This document shows positions 24,858-32,791 of a stretch of 64,000 bases of DNA, in pieces. Each line of letters opens with the position of its first letter. The stretch's first letter is position 1. The stretch is from Burkholderiales bacterium (GTDB taxonomy: Bacteria > Pseudomonadota > Gammaproteobacteria > Burkholderiales > Burkholderiaceae_C), in contig JAECRL010000006.1 in the NCBI GenBank assembly GCA_016000265.1, forward strand, positions 124,001 to 188,000. Direction: 5' to 3'. The translations under genes and the position numbers were made by a program. Under the pieces are notes generated by a model. It made no database searches. It was not told the origin of the DNA and saw nothing but the letters and a program-made list of their open reading frames with translations.

Positions 24858-26018
24858 ATGAAGATTCATGAGTACCAAGGCAAAGAGATCCTGAGCCGAT
24901 TTGGCGTGCCGGTCCCAAGAGGCATCCCGGCGTTTTCCGTTGACGAAGCCGTGGCCGCGGCCGAAAAGCTCGGCGGCCCCGTGTGGGTGGTCAAGGCCCA
25001 GATCCATGCCGGTGGTCGCGGCAAGGGCGGTGGCGTGAAGGTGGCCAAGTCGCTGGATGACGTTCGCCGCCTGGCCAACGACATCCTGGGCATGCAGCTC
25101 AAGACCCACCAGACCGGCCCCGAAGGCCAGAAGGTCAACCGCCTCTACATCGAAGACGGCGCTGACATCCAAAAGGAATACTACGTGTCCGTGGTCACCG
25201 ACCGCGGCACCCAGAAGATTGCTTTCATCGCCTCCAGCGAAGGCGGCATGGACATCGAAGAAGTCGCCCACAGCACGCCCGAGAAGATCATCACCGTCTT
25301 CATCGACCCGCTGGCCGGCCTGACCGACGCGCAAGCCCAGCAGATCGCCGACGGCATCGGCATGCCGGCCGACTCGCAAGCCCAGGCCAAGGACATCTTC
25401 AAGAAGCTGTACCAGTGCTACATGGAAACCGACGCGTCGCTGGTTGAAATCAACCCGCTGAACCGCGACGGCAAGGGCAACGTCATCGCCCTGGACGCCA
25501 AGTTCAACTTCGACAGCAACGCGCTGTTCCGCCACCCCGAAATCGTGGCCTACCGCGACCTGGACGAAGAAGACCCGGCCGAAGTCGAAGCCTCCAAGTT
25601 CGACCTGGCCTACATCCAGCTCGACGGCAACATCGGCTGCCTGGTCAATGGCGCCGGCCTGGCCATGGCCACCATGGACACCATCAAGCTGTTCGGCGGC
25701 GAGCCGGCCAACTTCCTGGACGTCGGCGGTGGCGCCACCGCCGAGAAGGTCACCGAAGCCTTCAAGATCATGCTCAAGAGCCCCAAGGTCAAGGGCATCC
25801 TGGTCAACATCTTCGGCGGCATCATGAAATGCGACACCATCGCCGATGGCGTCATCACCGCCTGCAAGGCCGTGAACCTCAACGTGCCGCTGGTGGTGCG
25901 CATGAAAGGCACCAACGAAGACCTGGGCAAGAAGATGCTGGCGGACTCCGGTCTGCCCATCATCAGCGTCGACACGATGGCCGAAGCGGCCACCAAGATC
26001 GTCGCCGCCGTCAAGTAA
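24858..26018 (+). CDS. sucC: Succinate-CoA ligase, beta subunit
   Basis: This 386-residue subunit of the TCA-cycle enzyme converts succinyl-CoA plus ADP and phosphate to succinate plus ATP. The start [20 protein letters not shown] is the invariant beta-subunit N-terminus, so the 40 upstream ORF codons are not coding. The ATP-grasp domain (about 1-240) contains [19 protein letters not shown]. The C-terminal CoA-ligase domain contains [15 protein letters not shown] and [12 protein letters not shown]. It is followed after 20 bases by sucD. Confidence 0.98.
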   Translation: MKIHEYQGKEILSRFGVPVPRGIPAFSVDEAVAAAEKLGGPVWVVKAQIHAGGRGKGGGVKVAKSLDDVRRLANDILGMQLKTHQTGPEGQKVNRLYIEDGADIQKEYYVSVVTDRGTQKIAFIASSEGGMDIEEVAHSTPEKIITVFIDPLAGLTDAQAQQIADGIGMPADSQAQAKDIFKKLYQCYMETDASLVEINPLNRDGKGNVIALDAKFNFDSNALFRHPEIVAYRDLDEEDPAEVEASKFDLAYIQLDGNIGCLVNGAGLAMATMDTIKLFGGEPANFLDVGGGATAEKVTEAFKIMLKSPKVKGILVNIFGGIMKCDTIADGVITACKAVNLNVPLVVRMKGTNEDLGKKMLADSGLPIISVDTMAEAATKIVAAVK

Positions 26019-26038
26019 CGCCCCAGGAAAGAACCATC

Positions 26039-26932
26039 ATGAGCATCCTCATCAACAAGGACACCAAGGTCATCACCCAGGGCATCACGGGCAAGACCGG
26101 TCAGTTCCACACCCTCGGTTGCCAGGCCTATGCCAATGGCAAGAACGCTTTCGTGGCGGGCGTGAACCCCAAGAAGGCTGGCGAGAAGTTCTCGGACATC
26201 CCCATCTACGCCTCCGTGAAGGAAGCATCGCAGCAAACCGGCGCCACCGTGTCGGTGATCTATGTGCCGCCCGCCGGTGCCGCTGACGCGATCTGGGAAG
26301 CCGTCGAGGCCGACCTGGAACTGGTCATCGCCATCACCGAAGGCATCCCCGTGCGCGACATGTTGATGGTGCGCAACAAGATGAAGGCCAAGGAAGCGGC
26401 CGGCGGCAAGAAGACGCTGCTGCTGGGCCCCAACTGCCCCGGCCTGATCACGCCCGAAGAGATCAAGATCGGCATCATGCCCGGTCACATCCACCGCAAG
26501 GGCCGCATCGGCGTGGTTTCGCGCTCCGGCACGCTGACCTACGAAGCCGTGGCGCAGCTGACCGAACTCGGCCTGGGCCAGTCCAGCGCCGTGGGCATCG
26601 GCGGTGACCCGATCAACGGCCTGAAGCACATCGACGTGATGCGTGCCTTCAATGACGATCCCGAGACCGACGCCGTCATCATGATCGGCGAGATCGGCGG
26701 CCCGGACGAAGCCGAAGCCGCTCAATGGTGCAAGGACAACATGAAGAAGCCCATCGTCGGCTTCATCGCCGGTGTCACAGCGCCCCCGGGCAAGCGCATG
26801 GGCCACGCCGGTGCGCTGATTTCCGGTGGAGCCGACACGGCCGACGCCAAGCTGGCCATCATGGAAGAGTGCGGCTTCAAGGTCACGCGCAACCCGTCCG
26901 AGATGGGGCGCATCCTGAAGTCCCTGATCTGA
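26039..26932 (+). CDS. sucD: Succinate-CoA ligase, alpha subunit
   Basis: This 297-residue subunit carries the CoA-binding domain ([23 protein letters not shown]) and the phosphohistidine loop [14 protein letters not shown], in which the His is transiently phosphorylated. [14 protein letters not shown] is the conserved NCPG segment. AGGAAAG lies about eight bases before the ATG. It is co-transcribed with sucC and followed by two hairpins, the second being a strong intrinsic terminator. Confidence 0.98.
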   Translation: MSILINKDTKVITQGITGKTGQFHTLGCQAYANGKNAFVAGVNPKKAGEKFSDIPIYASVKEASQQTGATVSVIYVPPAGAADAIWEAVEADLELVIAITEGIPVRDMLMVRNKMKAKEAAGGKKTLLLGPNCPGLITPEEIKIGIMPGHIHRKGRIGVVSRSGTLTYEAVAQLTELGLGQSSAVGIGGDPINGLKHIDVMRAFNDDPETDAVIMIGEIGGPDEAEAAQWCKDNMKKPIVGFIAGVTAPPGKRMGHAGALISGGADTADAKLAIMEECGFKVTRNPSEMGRILKSLI

Positions 26933-26953
26933 TCTGATCGCCTCCTGACGCGG

Positions 26954-26972
26954 GCGCGAACCGGATTCGCGC
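26954..26972 (+). terminator. Hairpin after sucD
   Basis: GCGCGAA-ccgga-TTCGCGC is a perfect 7-bp stem with a 5-base loop, 21 bases after the sucD stop and without a U-tract. It precedes the strong terminator at 26993 and may protect the sucCD mRNA 3' end. Confidence 0.55.
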
Positions 26973-26992
26973 TCGCCCATCAGCCTCAACCC

Positions 26993-27026
26993 ATCAGCCC
27001 CTACACTCAGGGGCTGATTTCTTTTT
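26993..27026 (+). terminator. Intrinsic terminator of sucCD, abutting the terC start codon
   Basis: ATCAGCCCC-tacactca-GGGGCTGAT forms a 9-bp perfect stem followed by TTCTTTTT. The T-tract ends five bases before the terC ATG at 27032, so the terminator occupies the place where terC's ribosome-binding site should be. Confidence 0.88.
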
Positions 27027-27031
27027 CGCAC

Positions 27032-27730
27032 ATGGACGCCTTCCTCACCCCCGAGTTCTGGCTCGCAGTCGGCCAGATCATCATGATCGACATCCTGCTG
27101 GGCGGCGACAACGCCATCGTCATCGCCCTGGCTTGCCGCAACCTGCCGCCTGACCTGCGCCGCAAAGGCATCTTGTGGGGCACCGCAGGCGCCATCGTGC
27201 TGCGCGTCATCCTCATCTTCTTCGCGATGTCGCTGCTGGCCCTGCCGTACCTCAAGCTGGTGGGTGCGGCCCTGCTGCTGTGGATCGGCGTCAAGCTGCT
27301 GGTTCCGGAAGACGACGGACATGGCGACCTCAAGGCCAGCGACAAGCTGCTGGGCGCCATCAAGACCATCATCGTGGCTGACTTCGTCATGAGCGTGGAC
27401 AACGTCATCGGCATCGCGGGCGCCGCGCAGAGCGCAGGCAACGAAGGCCATCAAATGCCCCTGGTCATCTTCGGCCTGCTCGTCAGCATCCCCATCATCG
27501 TGTGGGGCAGCGGCCTGGTCCTCAAGCTGATGGATCGCTTCCCCCTCATCATCGTGGCGGGCGGGGCCCTGTTGGGCTGGATCGCCGGCACCCTGGCGGT
27601 CAGCGACCCGGCCATCGTGCACGTCGTGCCGCAAGGCGAGTCGGTTCGCTACCTGGCGGGCGGCTTGGGCGCCTTGCTGGTGGTGGCGGTGGGCAAGGCC
27701 CTGGCGGCGCGCGCGCCCGCGGCCAGCTGA
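27032..27730 (+). CDS. TerC/YjbE family integral membrane protein
   Basis: This 232-residue protein has about seven transmembrane helices. The TerC hallmarks are both present: LIDxxLxGDNAxVI as MIDILLGGDNAIVIALACRNLP (about 18-38), and the mirror motif VADFVMSVDNVIGIAGAA (about 118-135). These membrane acidic residues bind metal in the family; YjbE/YkoY-type members are implicated in manganese efflux or metalation. The start MDAFLTPEFWLAVGQ aligns with the family N-terminus, yet no Shine-Dalgarno sequence exists because the sucCD terminator lies directly upstream. No yybP-ykoY riboswitch is recognisable. Order recA-recX-sucCD-terC is typical of Burkholderiales. Confidence 0.92.
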   Translation: MDAFLTPEFWLAVGQIIMIDILLGGDNAIVIALACRNLPPDLRRKGILWGTAGAIVLRVILIFFAMSLLALPYLKLVGAALLLWIGVKLLVPEDDGHGDLKASDKLLGAIKTIIVADFVMSVDNVIGIAGAAQSAGNEGHQMPLVIFGLLVSIPIIVWGSGLVLKLMDRFPLIIVAGGALLGWIAGTLAVSDPAIVHVVPQGESVRYLAGGLGALLVVAVGKALAARAPAAS

Positions 27731-27741
27731 TCGGGGCGCCG

Positions 27742-29427
27742 ATGCTGCCGGTGGTCGGGTGGCTCATCGTGCTGGCGGCCTGCGTGCTGGGCGCCGGCTG
27801 GTGGTTCACGCGACGCGGTGGCCGCCCGCGCGACGGCGCCGACCGCGCCCCGGGCGGTGCGCGCAGCACCCAGTGGGCCGACTTTTCCGACACCTCACCG
27901 GTGGCCGATGGTGCTGCCGAGGCCCAGCGGCGCAAGCGCCAGGCGCTGAATGATTTCGTCGACTCGATGGACGACAACCGCCCGCCATCGAGGTTCGCCG
28001 ACACCAGCCCCGCGGCTTTTCAGAGCGGCTGGCGGCCGTCCGGGCCCGCGGCCTTGCACCCGCGTGTCCCGACGCCCACGTCCCCTGTTCAGGCTGAATC
28101 GGCCGCCGAGTCGGGTGCCCGCCCCACCGGCAGCCCCCCCTTGGACAGCTGGTTCGCCGACGCGGACGCCCCGGTGTCGGACCCGATTCCGCTCAAGGAG
28201 GGCGCTGAACCGGGGGACCAGGCGAGTGCTTCCGCGGCCTCGCGGGCTTCCCGAGAGCGCGTGCAGCGCGCCATGCAGGCCCTGGGCGAGGGCCCGGTCG
28301 ACCAGGCCTGGGACACCCTGCGCGGCTACCTGCCCCCCGAGGGCCTGCGACGCGCCACCCTGGAGACCTGCGAGCGCATCGCCGCGGCCTTCGAGGGTGA
28401 ACGGCGCTTCGATGCCGCCCGCGACGTCTACGAATACATGGCCGACCTCGATGCGGACTGGCCCGATGTGCGCAGCCGCCTGATGCGCGCCCGCGGCGTG
28501 GCCCAGGTCCAGGCGGTGAGCGCCTGGGGTTCGGTGGCGCCCCGCGCCGTGCCCACGCAGGGCGTCGGCACCCTGGGGCGGTGCGTGATCGACAAGCAGA
28601 TCGGGCAAGGTGCCATGGGCGCCATCTACCTGGCCCACGACCCCGGCACCGGCCAGCGCGTGGCCGTCAAGACCATGGCCCTGGCGCGTGAATTCAGTGG
28701 CGCCGACCTGGCCGACGCCCGCGCGCGCTTCCTGCGTGAGGCCGACATGGCCGGGCGCCTGCGGCACCCCGACATCGTTCACATCCTCGACGCAGGCGAG
28801 TCCGAAGGGCTGGCCTACATCGCCATGGAGCTGGTCGAAGGCGTCGACCTCAGCCACCACACCCAGCCGGAGCACCTCCTGCCCGTGCCGGTGGTGCTGC
28901 GCATCGTGGCCCGGGTGGCCGACGCCCTGGCCTACGCCCACACGCGAGGCGTCACCCACCGAGACATCAAGCCCGACAACATCATGTTCGACTCGCCCCG
29001 AGAGGCGGTCAAGGTGATGGATTTCGGCGTGGCGCGCCTGGAAGACGCCTCGCGCACGCGCACCGGTGTCGTGCTCGGCACCCCGACTTTCATGTCGCCC
29101 GAGCAGCTCTCCGGCCAGCACACCGATGGTCGCAGCGACCTGTACTCCCTGGGCGTGACGCTTTTTCAGCTGCTGACCGGCCAGCTGCCGTACCGCAGCG
29201 AATCGCTGGGCGCCCTCATGCGCGCCATCGGCCAGGACACCCCGCCCAACGTCTGCAGCCTGCGGTCCGACCTGCCGCCGGCGCTGGGGGATGTCGTCGC
29301 GCTGGCCTTGCAAAAACACCCCGCCACCCGCTACGCCACGGGCGAGCAGATGGCAGAAGACTTGCGTGCCATCTTGAAAATGCTGCCCGACAGCGGGCCC
29401 CAGGCCGTCGACATCCCCCTGGGATGA
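27742..29427 (+). CDS. Membrane-anchored serine/threonine protein kinase
   Basis: This 561-residue Hanks-type kinase has an N-terminal transmembrane helix (MLPVVGWLIVLAACVLGAGWWF, about 1-22), followed by a long Pro/Ala/Ser-rich cytoplasmic linker. Residues about 170-260 are a TPR-like helical region (AWDTLRGYLPPEGLRRATLETCERI...DAARDVYEYMADLD). The catalytic domain occupies about 278-545: G-loop IGQGAMGAIYLA, ATP-Lys VAVK310, catalytic loop HRDIKPDN with Asp408, DFGVARL and GTPTFMSPEQ. All catalytic residues are intact. Placing the membrane helix at the N-terminus, before the kinase, reverses the common PknB layout. It is followed by a PP2C phosphatase and an FHA protein, a complete phospho-Thr write/erase/read set. 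Confidence 0.93.
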   Translation: MLPVVGWLIVLAACVLGAGWWFTRRGGRPRDGADRAPGGARSTQWADFSDTSPVADGAAEAQRRKRQALNDFVDSMDDNRPPSRFADTSPAAFQSGWRPSGPAALHPRVPTPTSPVQAESAAESGARPTGSPPLDSWFADADAPVSDPIPLKEGAEPGDQASASAASRASRERVQRAMQALGEGPVDQAWDTLRGYLPPEGLRRATLETCERIAAAFEGERRFDAARDVYEYMADLDADWPDVRSRLMRARGVAQVQAVSAWGSVAPRAVPTQGVGTLGRCVIDKQIGQGAMGAIYLAHDPGTGQRVAVKTMALAREFSGADLADARARFLREADMAGRLRHPDIVHILDAGESEGLAYIAMELVEGVDLSHHTQPEHLLPVPVVLRIVARVADALAYAHTRGVTHRDIKPDNIMFDSPREAVKVMDFGVARLEDASRTRTGVVLGTPTFMSPEQLSGQHTDGRSDLYSLGVTLFQLLTGQLPYRSESLGALMRAIGQDTPPNVCSLRSDLPPALGDVVALALQKHPATRYATGEQMAEDLRAILKMLPDSGPQAVDIPLG

Positions 29428-29475
29428 CGGCTTTCCCCACCCCGACACCTCGCCCGCAACAGCGACAATTTGCCC

Positions 29476-30276
29476 ATGGAGTTCGAGTTCTACAGCCAGA
29501 CGGACACGGGACGCGTCCGCACCAACAACGAGGACACGGTGGCCCTGGACGAGTCCTGTGCGCTGGCGGTCCTGGCCGACGGCATGGGCGGCTACGCAGC
29601 CGGTGAGGTCGCCAGCGGCATGGCCTGTGAATTCATCAAGACCGAACTGGGCCGCTGGCTGAGCGAAGCCGCCGCCAACGCCAGCGACGCCGACGTGCGC
29701 CGCGCCATGGACATCTGCGTGGACAACGCCAACCGCGCCATCTTCAGCGCCGCCAACTCCAACCCGACTTTCGGTGGCATGGGCACGACCCTGGTGCTGG
29801 GCGTGTTCCGCTCGGGGCGCCTGCTGATGGGCCACATCGGGGACTCGCGCGGCTACCGGTTCCGCGCCGGCGTGTTGCAGCAGGTCACCAAAGACCATTC
29901 GTTACTGCAGGAACAGATCGACGCTGGCATGCTGACGCGGGAACAGGCCCAGTTCGCCGCCAACAAGAACCTCGTCACGCGCGCTTTGGGCGTCGAGGAC
30001 ATGGCCTTGCTGGAGACGCATCAGCATGACATCCAGTCCGGCGACATCTACCTGATGTGCTCCGATGGCCTGTCCGACATGCTCCGAGACCCCCAGATCG
30101 CCGACGTGATGGCCCAACACGACCACCTGCCCGAGATGGGGGCCGCCCTGATCGCCGCCGCCAACGAAGCCGGTGGTCGGGATAATATTGCGGTCGTGCT
30201 GGTGCGGGCTCAGGGAGTGACCGAGCCGGCATCCCGGTCGTGGTGGCCCTTCAAGCGCCTCGGCGGCCTGGGCTGA
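29476..30276 (+). CDS. PP2C-family protein serine/threonine phosphatase (Stp1-like)
   Basis: This 266-residue soluble phosphatase starts MEFEFYSQTDTGRVRTNNED. The metal-dependent motifs are all present: RTNNEDT, VLADGMGGYAAGE, MGTTLVLGVF, HIGDSRGYRFR, LMCSDGLSDML and the terminal NEAGGRDNIAVVLV. It would reverse phosphorylation by the kinase encoded 48 bases upstream. The TTG two codons upstream in the ORF track was rejected for the ATG. GACAAT, eight bases before the ATG, resembles a -10 box, so a separate near-leaderless transcript is possible. Confidence 0.94.
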   Translation: MEFEFYSQTDTGRVRTNNEDTVALDESCALAVLADGMGGYAAGEVASGMACEFIKTELGRWLSEAAANASDADVRRAMDICVDNANRAIFSAANSNPTFGGMGTTLVLGVFRSGRLLMGHIGDSRGYRFRAGVLQQVTKDHSLLQEQIDAGMLTREQAQFAANKNLVTRALGVEDMALLETHQHDIQSGDIYLMCSDGLSDMLRDPQIADVMAQHDHLPEMGAALIAAANEAGGRDNIAVVLVRAQGVTEPASRSWWPFKRLGGLG

Positions 30277-30314
30277 ACGCCTCCATATCAAGATCCATAA
30301 CGTAGAGGTTCCGC

Positions 30315-31049
30315 ATGGGAAAACTGGTCGTCTCACTGGACGGGGTGGTCATCAAGGAAGTCCAGGTCACGAAGGACAAGACGACCCTCGGTCGCCGTCC
30401 GTACAACGACATCGTGATCGACAACCTGGCCGTCAGCGGTGAGCACGCCGTGCTGCAACTGCTGGGAGGCAACGTCTTCATCGAGGACCTCAACAGCACC
30501 AACGGCACCTACATCAATGGCAAGGCCGTCAAGAAGCAGCTGCTGCAGCACAACGACACGGTCGAGATCGGCAAGTACAAGATCAAGTTCCTGGTCGATG
30601 AAGGCTCCGACTACGAGCGCACCATGATCATGCGCCCCGGCACCCCGCTGCCCACCTCCCTGGGAGCGGGCATGGCTTCGGCGCCCTCACCGGCATCGGG
30701 CCCGAGCACGACCCCGGGTGGCTTCGGCGGCACCCTGGCGGGCAATGGCTTCAACGGCCCCAGCGGCTTCGGGGGCCTGCCTGCCCAGAACCCCGCCTCC
30801 ATCAAGGTGCTCAACGGCGCGGCCGCCGGGCGCGAGGTGGCCTTGACCAAGGTCGTGACCACGGTGGGCAAGCCGGGCGTGCAGGTGGCCTCGATCACCA
30901 AACGCCCGGGGGGCTACGTGTTCGCGCACGTCGAAGGCGGCGCCCGTCCGACGGTCAACGGTGCCCCCGTGGCTGGCGACCCCGTGCACCTCAAGAGCGG
31001 CGACGTCATCGAGCTGGCGGGCACCCAGATGCAGTTCGTGCAGGCCTGA
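30315..31049 (+). CDS. Protein with one intact and one degenerate FHA domain
   Basis: This 244-residue protein has an intact N-terminal FHA domain (about 1-100) with the phosphothreonine-binding residues LGRRPYNDI (Arg), VSGEHAVL (Ser/His) and STNGTYING (Asn). A Gly/Pro/Ser-rich linker of about 50 residues follows. The C-terminal segment (about 165-244) has the FHA beta-sandwich outline but lost the pThr-binding residues: VGKPGVQVASITKRPGG replaces the GR...S..H pattern, though RPTVNG remains. YERTMIMRPGTPLP after the first domain offers candidate phospho-threonines, as in GarA-type switches (inference). It probably reads the neighbouring kinase's output. Confidence 0.92.
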   Translation: MGKLVVSLDGVVIKEVQVTKDKTTLGRRPYNDIVIDNLAVSGEHAVLQLLGGNVFIEDLNSTNGTYINGKAVKKQLLQHNDTVEIGKYKIKFLVDEGSDYERTMIMRPGTPLPTSLGAGMASAPSPASGPSTTPGGFGGTLAGNGFNGPSGFGGLPAQNPASIKVLNGAAAGREVALTKVVTTVGKPGVQVASITKRPGGYVFAHVEGGARPTVNGAPVAGDPVHLKSGDVIELAGTQMQFVQA

Positions 31050-31061
31050 TCGGGCGTTGCC

Positions 31062-31874
31062 ATGATCCGAGTGCTGGGCTGCTTCGGCTCGATCGCCGCC
31101 CGCTGCCACACCACCTCCTTCCTGCTCGACGACGACATCCTGATCGACGCCGGCAGCGGCGTGGGCGAGTTGCGCCTGGACGAGCTTTCGCGCATCGACC
31201 ACGTGCTGATCACGCACAGCCACCTCGACCACGTGCTCAGCATCCCCTTGCTGGCCGACACGGTCATCAAGCTGCGCATGGGTGGCGGCGGGCCGGCTCA
31301 ACTGCGCCCCATCCACGTCCACGCCCTGCCCGAAACCCTGGCCGCCCTGCGTGACCACATCTTCAACGGCGTGATCTGGCCCGACTTCACGCGCCTGCCC
31401 AGCGCCGCGCACCCGGTGCTGGTCTTCCACGAGATCGAAGTGGGGCAGGCGTTGCGTTTTGCGGCCCGAGGCGGGCAGGTCGACCGCGTCGTGCACGTGC
31501 TGCCGGCCGCGCACACCGTGCCCGCCGTGGGCTACGGCGTGGAGACGCCGCAGGGCTGGTGGGTGTTCACCGGCGACACGGGCCCCAACCCGGCGCTGTG
31601 GCAAGCGCTCAACGGGCAGCGCATCGCGCAGCTGGTGATCGAGACCGCCTTCGGCAACGAAGAGGCGCACCTGGCGAACATCAGCGGGCACCTCTCGCCG
31701 CAGACGCTGGCGCAGGAGCTGGGCCAGCTCGACGGCGAGGTGAGTGTCTACATCACCCACCCCAAGCCGGGCGAGGTGCCTTCGGTGCTGTCTCAGGTCC
31801 GGGCGCTGGACAGCCGCCACCGCATCGAGCCCTTGCGCGAGGGGCAGCGATTTCATGTCCCCCCAGAAGAGTGA
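31062..31874 (+). CDS. Metallo-beta-lactamase-fold hydrolase, class II 3',5'-cyclic-nucleotide phosphodiesterase-like
   Basis: This 270-residue protein has the binuclear metal motif THSHLDHVLSIPLL (about 50-63), further metal ligands in PAAHTVPAVGY and FTGDTGPNP, and ISGHLS plus YITHPKPGE near the end. The order and sequence match the PDEase class II group (yeast PDE1/Vibrio CpdP-like) rather than ribonuclease Z. No signal peptide is seen. Its likely substrate is cAMP or cGMP. It follows the FHA gene after 12 bases, so the kinase, phosphatase, FHA protein and phosphodiesterase look like one transcription unit ending here. Confidence 0.85.
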   Translation: MIRVLGCFGSIAARCHTTSFLLDDDILIDAGSGVGELRLDELSRIDHVLITHSHLDHVLSIPLLADTVIKLRMGGGGPAQLRPIHVHALPETLAALRDHIFNGVIWPDFTRLPSAAHPVLVFHEIEVGQALRFAARGGQVDRVVHVLPAAHTVPAVGYGVETPQGWWVFTGDTGPNPALWQALNGQRIAQLVIETAFGNEEAHLANISGHLSPQTLAQELGQLDGEVSVYITHPKPGEVPSVLSQVRALDSRHRIEPLREGQRFHVPPEE

Positions 31875-31890
31875 CCTCTTCAGAAGGAGC

Positions 31891-31932
31891 TGACAAAAAT
31901 TGTCAGTTGTGACGCAGGGTGACGGTTTTTGT
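31891..31932 (+). promoter_or_regulatory. Candidate enhancer (PilR-type) sites upstream of the pilin gene
   Basis: TGACA-AAAAT-TGTCA (31891-31905) is a perfect 15-bp palindrome. A further TTTTTGTC lies at 31926-31932. TGTC-type half-sites about 100-140 bp before a sigma-54 promoter are the arrangement used by PilR at pilA in Pseudomonas. The assignment to PilR is inference. Confidence 0.45.
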
Positions 31933-32029
31933 CTCGCATCTCGATACAAACCCGACCAAAACTGGTTGCGCGCCGTCAAGTGGCGCGGGAAATCGAGCAG
32001 AAGATCACGGTTTTTCAGGCTTTGAAACC

Positions 32030-32045
32030 TGGCACGCGGGCTGCA
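32030..32045 (+). promoter_or_regulatory. Sigma-54 (RpoN) promoter of the type IV pilin gene
   Basis: TGGCACG-CGGG-CTGCA matches the -24/-12 consensus TGGCACG-N4-TTGCA at 11 of 12 fixed positions, with GG and GC exactly 12 bp apart. The predicted start near 32056 gives a leader of about 76 bases before the pilin ATG. Confidence 0.8.
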
Positions 32046-32131
32046 CCATGTTTGGCGTGCGGTTGACGAGAGTCGGTCGCTGACTGCAAACCCTTTTACC
32101 AGCGGCCGTTCCGGCCTTCGAGGAGTTCACC

Positions 32132-32731
32132 ATGAAGCGTGTGCAACAAGGTTTCACCCTGATCGAACTGATGATCGTTGTGGCGATCATCGGCATCCTG
32201 GCTGCTGTGGCCATTCCGCAGTATCAAAATTACGTGGTGAAGTCCCGAGTCGCCAATGCACTTTCGTCGGTTGATTCCGTGAAAACAGCGGTGGCGCTGT
32301 GCATTCAGGAACGCGGCGGTGTTGCAACTGGTTGTACGACTGGTGGTGAGGGTGTTGAGTTGCCTACATTCACTCCTACCGCAGAGGTTTCCGCGGTTGC
32401 TGTGGCAGATGGTCAAATCACGGCAACTTTGCGTGACGCAGTGGGTGCTGGTACCGGTGCTCAAATTGTGTTCGAACCTGCAGCAAACGCCGCTGGTTCT
32501 GCGGTTACCTGGACGCTGTCGGGAGTTAACGTCACCAACACTGCTGTCACCGCGGCAATCGAAAAGAACAACATTCCTGGCGGCACCACGGGTGGCACGA
32601 CTGGCGGCACCACGGGTGGCACGACTGGTGGCACCACGGGTGGCACGACTGGCGGCACCACGGGTGGCACGACTGGCGGCACCACGGGTGGCACGACTGG
32701 TGGCACCACGGGTGGCACGACTGGTGGCTGA
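32132..32731 (+). CDS. Type IV pilin with (Gly-Gly-Thr-Thr)12 C-terminal tail
   Basis: This is a 199-residue prepilin. The leader MKRVQQG is followed by the class IVa signature [27 protein letters not shown], cleaved by prepilin peptidase after Gly7, with Glu5 of the mature chain present. The globular head (about 35-148) has Cys57 and Cys68 but no C-terminal cysteine pair, so it lacks a normal D-region. The last 50 residues are an uninterrupted GGTT repeat ending GG, encoded by six 24-bp units; I know no standard pilin with this end. Thr residues would be exposed and could be glycosylated (inference). It is preceded by a sigma-54 promoter and followed by a strong terminator. Base composition is lower in GC than its surroundings. 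Confidence 0.93.
   Translation: MKRVQQGFTLIELMIVVAIIGILAAVAIPQYQNYVVKSRVANALSSVDSVKTAVALCIQERGGVATGCTTGGEGVELPTFTPTAEVSAVAVADGQITATLRDAVGAGTGAQIVFEPAANAAGSAVTWTLSGVNVTNTAVTAAIEKNNIPGGTTGGTTGGTTGGTTGGTTGGTTGGTTGGTTGGTTGGTTGGTTGGTTGG
32579..32722 (+). repeat. Six tandem 24-bp repeats encoding the pilin GGTTGGTT tail
   Basis: The unit is GGYGGCACCACGGGTGGCACGACT. The six copies differ only at the third base of the first codon (C,C,T,C,C,T), so copies 1-3 and 4-6 look like a duplicated 72-bp block. The unit length is a multiple of three, so copy-number change would alter tail length without a frameshift. A final GGTGGCTGA closes the gene. Confidence 0.97.
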
Positions 32732-32753
32732 TCGGGTAACCGGTTCCATCCAA

Positions 32754-32780
32754 GAGGGCGCTTCGGCGCCCTTTTTTGTT
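32754..32780 (+). terminator. Intrinsic terminator of the pilin gene
   Basis: AGGGCGC-TTCG-GCGCCCT, a 7-bp stem capped by a UUCG tetraloop and followed by TTTTTTGTTT, starts 23 bases after the pilin stop. The next gene begins at 32792, only 12 bases past the T-tract. Confidence 0.93.
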
Positions 32781-32791
32781 TCAGGTGCCAC

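Noticed and set aside
26933-27031. yybP-ykoY manganese riboswitch upstream of terC
   Set aside because: The 99-base gap is taken up by the two hairpins at the end of sucCD, with no room for the conserved riboswitch core.
32579-32722. CRISPR-like array
   Set aside because: The 24-bp units are directly abutting without spacers and are in frame with the pilin; no cas genes are present.
32547-32753. Antisense frames across the pilin repeats encoding Cys-His-Pro-Trp or Val-Val-Pro-Pro repeats
   Set aside because: They arise only because the 24-bp repeat lacks stops in several frames. Neither has an RBS or extends meaningfully beyond the repeat.
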